Shown here: positions 7,487-12,111 of the stretch, piece after piece
Layout of the letters: each line of letters opens with the position of its first letter
Position numbering within the stretch: the stretch's first letter is position 1
Source of the DNA: Pseudomonadota bacterium
GTDB lineage: Bacteria; Pseudomonadota; Alphaproteobacteria; Micropepsales; Micropepsaceae
Reading direction: 5' to 3'
DNA: 12,111 bases
NCBI GenBank assembly: GCA_025360685.1
Contig: JANYBR010000196.1
Coordinates: 1-12,111 of the forward strand
Translations under genes and position numbers: made by a program
Notes under the pieces: generated by a model
Told to the model about the DNA's origin: nothing
Seen by the model: the letters and a program-made list of their open reading frames with translations, nothing else
Databases searched by the model: none

Positions 7487-9034
7487 TCACTCCCACTCGA
7501 TCGTCCCGGGCGGTTTGCTCGTGATGTCGTAGACCACGCGATTGATGCCACGCACTTCGTTGACGATGCGCGTGGCGGTGCGGGCGAGAAAGCTGTGCTC
7601 GAACGGATAGTAATCCGCCGTCATGCCGTCGGATGAGGTCACGGCGCGCAAGGCGCAGACATGATCGTAGGTGCGCGCATCGCCCATCACGCCAACCGTC
7701 TTGACCGGCAGCAGCACGGCGAACGCCTGCCAGATTTCGTCATACAGACCCGCCTTGCGGATCTCGTCCAGATAGATCGCGTCGGCCTTGCGCAGGATGT
7801 CGAGCTTCTCGCGCGTGATCTCGCCCGGAACGCGGATGGCGAGGCCTGGCCCCGGAAATGGATGACGTCCGACGAATGACGGCGGCAACCCCAGCTCGCG
7901 GCCAAGCGCGCGCACCTCGTCCTTGAACAATTCGCGCAGCGGCTCGACCAGCTTCATCTTCATGAAGTCCGGCAGTCCGCCGACATTGTGATGTGACTTG
8001 ATCGTGACCGACGGGCCGCCCGTGGCCGATACGCTCTCGATCACGTCGGGATAGAGCGTGCCCTGTGCCAAAAATTCCGCGCCGCCGACCTTGTGAGCTT
8101 CGGCATCGAACACCTCGATGAAGGCGGCGCCAATGATCTTGCGCTTGGCTTCCGGATCGCTGACCCCGGCGAGGCGGCCGAGGAAGAGGTCGGCGGCCTC
8201 GGCATGGATCAGCGGAATATTGTAGTGATTGCGAAAGAGCGAAACGACCTCATCCGCCTCGCCGGCACGCATCAGGCCGGTGTCGACAAAAATGCAGGTC
8301 AGCGCATCGCCGACGGCCTCGTGGATCAGCACAGCCGCCACCGACGAGTCCACGCCGCCTGAGAGACCGCAGATCACCCTGCCCTTGCCGACCTGCAATT
8401 TGATCTTTTCGACCTCGGCGTTGCGAAATGCATGCATGTTCCACGACGGAACGATGCCGGCGATCTTGCGCACGAAATTGGCAATCATCTGTGCGCCGTG
8501 TGGCGTGTGGACGACCTCGGGATGGAACTGAATGCCATAGAGTCCGCGCTTCACATTGGCGATCACTGCATAGGGCGAATTCTGCGATGTCGCGATGACT
8601 TCGAAGTCAGGCGGAATGGCGGTGATCTTGTCGCCGTGATTCATCCAGACGGATTCGGTGTCACCCGCCTTGCCGATGCCGTCGAGCAGCAACGAATCCT
8701 GTGCGATGAGAATATCGGCGCGGCCGAACTCGCGGTGATGGCCGGTCTCGACCTTCCCGCCGAGCTGCTCGCACATCGTCATCTCGCCGTAACAGATGCC
8801 GAGCACGGGAACACCGAGCTCGAACACCTTTTGCGGCGCGCGCGGCGTGTGGGTCTCGGCCACGCTGGCCGGGCCGCCGGAGAGAATGATTGCGCGCGGC
8901 GTGCCGGCCGCGAGCGCCGCGTCCGCCTTGTCGTAAGGCACGATCTCGCAATAGACACCGGCCTCGCGCACACGGCGTGCGATCAGTTGGGTGACCTGCG
9001 AGCCGAAATCGATGACCAGAACGGGTGCCGCCAT
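7487..9034 (-). CDS. guaA: GMP synthase (glutamine-hydrolysing)
   Basis: A 515-residue two-domain enzyme that turns XMP into GMP using ATP and ammonia from glutamine, the last step of guanine nucleotide synthesis. The class I amidotransferase domain (about 4-192) has nucleophile Cys81 in LGICYG, with His171 and Glu173 in IQFHPE completing the triad. The ATP-pyrophosphatase domain carries the PP-loop SGGVDSS (225-231). The C-terminal dimerisation domain ends with the conserved KPPGTIEWE. One oddity: the motif after the nucleophile reads CYGEMTM, with Met85 where the family normally has Gln (the consensus allows Gln, Glu or His). Length is normal. ATG 9034 lies 15 bp after the rsmB-like gene stop and has no obvious Shine-Dalgarno, so expression is probably tied to the upstream genes. 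guaB lies upstream in the same direction, so the two-step IMP-to-GMP route is encoded together. Confidence 0.97.
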   Translation of the reverse strand: MAAPVLVIDFGSQVTQLIARRVREAGVYCEIVPYDKADAALAAGTPRAIILSGGPASVAETHTPRAPQKVFELGVPVLGICYGEMTMCEQLGGKVETGHHREFGRADILIAQDSLLLDGIGKAGDTESVWMNHGDKITAIPPDFEVIATSQNSPYAVIANVKRGLYGIQFHPEVVHTPHGAQMIANFVRKIAGIVPSWNMHAFRNAEVEKIKLQVGKGRVICGLSGGVDSSVAAVLIHEAVGDALTCIFVDTGLMRAGEADEVVSLFRNHYNIPLIHAEAADLFLGRLAGVSDPEAKRKIIGAAFIEVFDAEAHKVGGAEFLAQGTLYPDVIESVSATGGPSVTIKSHHNVGGLPDFMKMKLVEPLRELFKDEVRALGRELGLPPSFVGRHPFPGPGLAIRVPGEITREKLDILRKADAIYLDEIRKAGLYDEIWQAFAVLLPVKTVGVMGDARTYDHVCALRAVTSSDGMTADYYPFEHSFLARTATRIVNEVRGINRVVYDITSKPPGTIEWE

Positions 9035-9049
9035 GACCGGATTTACTGG

Positions 9050-10330
9050 TTACCCCCTTGGCTTGTCCAGCGACCGCGAAGCCGCAGCATTGCGAACGAA
9101 AATCGCCGCGAAGAAGCCATCCGTGCCCATGGTGCGCGGCGAGGCTCTGGAAAACTCGCCCATGCCGGGCGGAAGCGATTCGCGCCACGCTTGTGTGCAG
9201 GGCCGCAATGCGAATTCGTGATGGCGGGCAAGGAACGCCGCGGCGCGATCCTCGTTCTCGCAGGGAAGAATCGAGCAGGTTGCATAGATCAAGCGTCCGC
9301 CGGGACGAACCGCGGCCGCAGCTTGGTCGAGCAGCTTGTCCTGAAGCGCGGTGCGCGCGCGGAGAAGTCTCGGCGTTAGACGCCAGCGCAGCTCGGGCTG
9401 CCGCCGCCAGGTTCCGCTGCCACTGCAGGGAGCATCCAGCAGCACCGCATCGAACGGTCCGTCGGGCGGCTCCTTGTCTATGAGATGGGTCCTTATGATC
9501 GTCGCTCCGGCGCGTGTCGCGCGGGCGGCGAGTTGTTGCAGGGCCGGCTGGCGGATGTCGCAGGCAACGATTTCGCCCTGGTTTTGCATCACCGCCGCAA
9601 GCGCCAGAGATTTCCCGCCGGCACCCGCGGCCAGATCGAGGATGCGCTCACCCGGTTTTGCCTGGCACAGAAGCGACGCAATCTGCGCAGCCTCGTCCTG
9701 GAATTCGAAGGCGCCGCTTTCGAACATCGCGCTGCGGCCAAGTTCGGCGGAGCCCTCGCCGGAGGGAATGCGAATCCCGACGGGAGAGAATGGTGTCGCC
9801 GCAGCCTTGAACTCGCGCGCCTGAAGCGCTGCCAGTACTTCGCCGCGCTGGCGCTTCAAGGTGTTCACCCGCAAATCGACCGGCGCGCGCGCCTGAAGCG
9901 CCAGCATTTCTTCGAGCAAGTGCGGTCCGAACGCGCGTGTCAGTTCAGGTTCGAGAAACTCAGGAAACTCGCCGCGCACAGGAATCGGCGCCTCGCCGGC
10001 CGGCGGCGCGGCGATGGCTGTTTGCTCCACATCGCTCAGCTCGGAGGGACCATAGCCACCGCCGGTGAAATAGGCCTCCGGTTTCTCACCGTCGGCCAGC
10101 AGTGACGAAATCGCGAGCGCCCTGGGAGTTTCGCAGTTCATGCGCCACGCCAGGGACGCGCGATGACGCTGAACGGCGAACACGCGAGAGGCAATCGCGG
10201 CACGGTCCTTCGATCCGGCATAGCGGCGGGTGCGGAACCAGTCGCGCAACAACCGATCGAGCGGCTGATCCGTGGTGGCAAGCGTTTCCAATATGTCGAT
10301 CGCAGCCTGCAGGCGCGCGGCCGGCGTCAT
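9050..10330 (-). CDS. rsmB: RsmB/NOP-family RNA (cytosine-C5) methyltransferase
   Basis: A 426-residue SAM-dependent methyltransferase that most likely makes 5-methylcytosine in 16S rRNA. The N-terminal part (about 1-110) is a helical NusB-like/RsmB-type region. A linking section with LRVNTLK (153-159) precedes the Rossmann catalytic domain. Motif I is LDLAAGAGGKS (231-241). Motif IV is DAPCSGSGTWRRQPE (299-313) with Cys302. Motif VI is IYATCSILPCENE (348-360), where Cys352 is the expected catalytic nucleophile. The two-cysteine arrangement is the hallmark of the family. ATG 10330 overlaps the stop of the ZIP transporter gene (ATGA), so these are translationally coupled. Placement between guaB and guaA is common in alphaproteobacteria. 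The exact target base cannot be confirmed from sequence, and RsmF-like specificity is possible but less likely. Confidence 0.9.
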   Translation of the reverse strand: MTPAARLQAAIDILETLATTDQPLDRLLRDWFRTRRYAGSKDRAAIASRVFAVQRHRASLAWRMNCETPRALAISSLLADGEKPEAYFTGGGYGPSELSDVEQTAIAAPPAGEAPIPVRGEFPEFLEPELTRAFGPHLLEEMLALQARAPVDLRVNTLKRQRGEVLAALQAREFKAAATPFSPVGIRIPSGEGSAELGRSAMFESGAFEFQDEAAQIASLLCQAKPGERILDLAAGAGGKSLALAAVMQNQGEIVACDIRQPALQQLAARATRAGATIIRTHLIDKEPPDGPFDAVLLDAPCSGSGTWRRQPELRWRLTPRLLRARTALQDKLLDQAAAAVRPGGRLIYATCSILPCENEDRAAAFLARHHEFALRPCTQAWRESLPPGMGEFSRASPRTMGTDGFFAAIFVRNAAASRSLDKPRG

Positions 10331-11070
10331 GCGCCCCACACCCGAACGGCAAGGAAGATCACCGCCGCGCCGAGCAGGGTCATGATCGTCGTCGCCGCCC
10401 GCGGATGCTGGTGATGGCTCTCCGGAATGAGATCGGAGGCGCCGAGATAGAGGAAGCTGCCGGCGAATACGGCCAGCACTGGCCCGATGTCGGCATCGGG
10501 GATGCGGAACAGCAAGGTCGACAGCGCCCCCAGCACCGGCGCCAGCGCATCGACGAACAGCCAGGGCAGAGCCTTGCGCCACGCGCCGCCGCCTCGAAGG
10601 ATGAAGCTCACAGTATTGATGCCATCGGAGAAATCGTGCGCGATCACGGCGGCGGCGATGACTAGGCCAATGGCCGGGGATGCTTGAAAGCCGATGCCGA
10701 TGGCTGCGCCATCGAAGTAACTGTGCGCCGAAAGTGTCAGCGCACCGGCGATACCGCGTGGCGACGGCGCGGCATCGTGATCGAGCCCGTGATGCTCGCC
10801 ATGATCGTGCGGATGGATGAGGATCAGACGGTCGAGCACGAGATAGGCGAGAAATCCTGCTGCAATGAACAACGAGATCGTGGCGGGACCCGACGCGGCG
10901 CCAAAACTCATCGCCGACGGCAGAAGATCGAACAAGGCCACCGCCACCACGGCGCCGGCGGAGAAGCCCAGAATCAGGTGCAACCGGTCGCGGAAGCGCA
11001 GCGCGAAGACCCCGCCCAGAATGGTGGCGGCGAATGCGATGGCGACGATGAGAAGAAGTTCAGCGACCAT
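10327..11070 (-). CDS. ZIP-family divalent metal transporter
   Basis: A 247-residue inner-membrane protein of the ZIP (zinc/iron permease) family, which brings Zn2+ or similar metals into the cytoplasm. About seven to eight hydrophobic helices are visible (roughly 3-23, 31-51, 62-84, 105-127, 132-154, 168-187, 196-214 and 225-244). A histidine-rich loop lies between helices 3 and 4 (residues 86-98, HPHDHGEHHGLDH). Helix 4 carries HSYFDG (116-121) and helix 5 carries HDFSDG (145-150); these are the metal-site positions of the family, where helix 5 more often reads HExxEG. SDLIPESHH (212-220) in the late helices is also typical. ATG 11070 lies 21 bp after the guaB stop, and the TGA overlaps the next gene. 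Metal identity is unknown. No Zur-like operator was seen, and the location inside the gua operon would leave none close by. Confidence 0.88.
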   Translation of the reverse strand: MVAELLLIVAIAFAATILGGVFALRFRDRLHLILGFSAGAVVAVALFDLLPSAMSFGAASGPATISLFIAAGFLAYLVLDRLILIHPHDHGEHHGLDHDAAPSPRGIAGALTLSAHSYFDGAAIGIGFQASPAIGLVIAAAVIAHDFSDGINTVSFILRGGGAWRKALPWLFVDALAPVLGALSTLLFRIPDADIGPVLAVFAGSFLYLGASDLIPESHHQHPRAATTIMTLLGAAVIFLAVRVWGA

Positions 11071-11091
11071 GCCGGCGGAATTTCGGGGCGA

Positions 11092-12111
11092 TCACTGGCC
11101 ACCCGGATAGTTCGGCGCTTCGCGGGTCACGACGATGTCGTGGACATGGCTTTCACGCAGGCCCGAGCCCGTGATGCGGACAAATTCTGCCTTGCGGTGG
11201 AAATCGGCGATGGTCCTGCAACCAGTGTAGCCCATCGCCGCACGCAGGCCGCCGATGATCTGGTGCACAACCGTCCCGACAGGTCCCTTGTAGGGCACCT
11301 GACCCTCGACGCCTTCGGGCACAAGTTTCAGGGAATCGGTGACTTCCGCCTGGAAATAGCGGTCCGCTGAGCCGCGCGCCATCGCGCCCAGCGAACCCAT
11401 GCCGCGATAACCTTTGTAGGAACGGCCCTGATAGAGAAACACTTCGCCCGGCGCTTCTTCGGTGCCCGCGAGCAGCGAGCCGACCATGGCGACATGCGCG
11501 CCCGCAGCGATCGCCTTGGCGAGATCGCCGGAATATTTGATGCCGCCGTCGGCGATCACCGGAACATTCGCCTTTTGCGCGGCGGAGACCGCATCCATGA
11601 TCGCCGTCAATTGCGGCATGCCCACGCCGGCCACGATGCGCGTGGTGCAGATCGAGCCCGGACCGATGCCGACCTTCACGGCATCGGCACCAGCGTCGAT
11701 CAGCGCTTTCGCACCGTCGGCCGTCGCCACATTGCCGCCTACGACCTGCGTGTAGTTGGATTCCTTCTTGATGCGGCGTACCGCGTCGATCACGCCTTTG
11801 GAGTGTCCATGCGCGGTGTCGACCATGATCACGTCGCACTCCGCTTCGATGAGAGCCAGAGCGCGCGCCATCCCGTCATCGCCGACGCCGGTGGCGGCGG
11901 CAACTCTCAGACGGCCGCGCTCGTCTTTGCAGGAATTGGGATATTTTTGCGCCTTCTCGATATCTTTGACGGTGATGAGGCCCACACAGCGATAGGCATC
12001 GTCGACGACCAGGATTTTTTCGATGCGGTGCTGATGCAGGAGCCGCTTCGCTTCGTCCGGCTTGACGCCTTCGCGCACTGTGACGAGTTTTTCCTTCGTC
12101 ATCAGCTCGTG
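11092..12111 (-). CDS. guaB: IMP dehydrogenase, C-terminal two thirds (gene continues beyond right edge)
   Basis: IMP dehydrogenase oxidises IMP to XMP with NAD+, the first committed step to GMP. The window holds the last 339 codons; family members have about 490-500 residues, so about 150 are missing at the N-terminus. The visible part begins inside the second CBS domain (ELMTKEKLVTV to LITVKDIEKAQKYP). It then re-enters the TIM barrel: DTAHGHSKGV, the phosphate-binding and catalytic loop VGIGPGSICTTR (the nucleophile Cys codon is at 11649-11647), and ADGGIKYSGD. GSLLAGTEEAPGE, YRGMGSLGAM and the flap ARGSADRYFQ follow. It ends in the usual monovalent-cation and C-terminal region. ATG 12102 is an internal methionine, not the real start. 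The stop lies 21 bp before the ZIP gene. Confidence 0.96.
   Translation of the reverse strand, partial: HELMTKEKLVTVREGVKPDEAKRLLHQHRIEKILVVDDAYRCVGLITVKDIEKAQKYPNSCKDERGRLRVAAATGVGDDGMARALALIEAECDVIMVDTAHGHSKGVIDAVRRIKKESNYTQVVGGNVATADGAKALIDAGADAVKVGIGPGSICTTRIVAGVGMPQLTAIMDAVSAAQKANVPVIADGGIKYSGDLAKAIAAGAHVAMVGSLLAGTEEAPGEVFLYQGRSYKGYRGMGSLGAMARGSADRYFQAEVTDSLKLVPEGVEGQVPYKGPVGTVVHQIIGGLRAAMGYTGCRTIADFHRKAEFVRITGSGLRESHVHDIVVTREAPNYPGGQ

Overview
The window is a 12.1 kb piece of a GC-rich genome (roughly 60-65% G+C by eye). Every gene I can support lies on the minus strand, so transcription runs from the right end of the window to the left. Gene content and order point to an alphaproteobacterium. 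guaB and guaA flank an rsmB-like RNA methyltransferase gene, and dnaB is followed by alr and radA; both arrangements are familiar in that class. I cannot place it more finely from sequence alone.

Layout in transcription order. (1) A purine block: the 3' part of guaB (IMP dehydrogenase, cut by the window edge), a ZIP-family metal transporter, an RsmB/NOP-type rRNA cytosine-C5 methyltransferase and guaA (GMP synthase). guaB and guaA together convert IMP to GMP. The ZIP and methyltransferase genes share an ATGA stop/start overlap. (2) A single accessory gene for a flavin-dependent type I Baeyer-Villiger monooxygenase, with its own plausible sigma70-like promoter in front and a GC-rich hairpin just after its stop. 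(3) A 300-bp gap with a promoter candidate, then dnaB (replicative helicase). (4) A 158-bp gap, then an unrecognised single-pass membrane protein with a proline-rich stretch. (5) A tightly packed run of alr (alanine racemase), an MlaE-family permease, an MlaF-family ATPase and radA (5' part only). The alr/mlaE and mlaE/mlaF junctions are 4-base ATGA overlaps, and mlaF/radA abut with no spacer, so these four genes are very likely one translationally coupled operon.

Most of the window is ordinary housekeeping sequence, and I do not see a new defence, mobile or RNA-guided system. The points worth a second look are small. GuaA has methionine where the class I glutamine amidotransferase motif normally has Gln, Glu or His. 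The monooxygenase sits as an insertion between two housekeeping blocks. A directional hairpin and an 86-codon in-frame open stretch follow its stop. The membrane protein between dnaB and alr is uncharacterised. The MlaE/MlaF pair has no substrate-binding MlaD gene beside it. Long open frames on the plus strand mirror the minus-strand genes codon for codon or in shifted register, and I treat them as artefacts of high GC.
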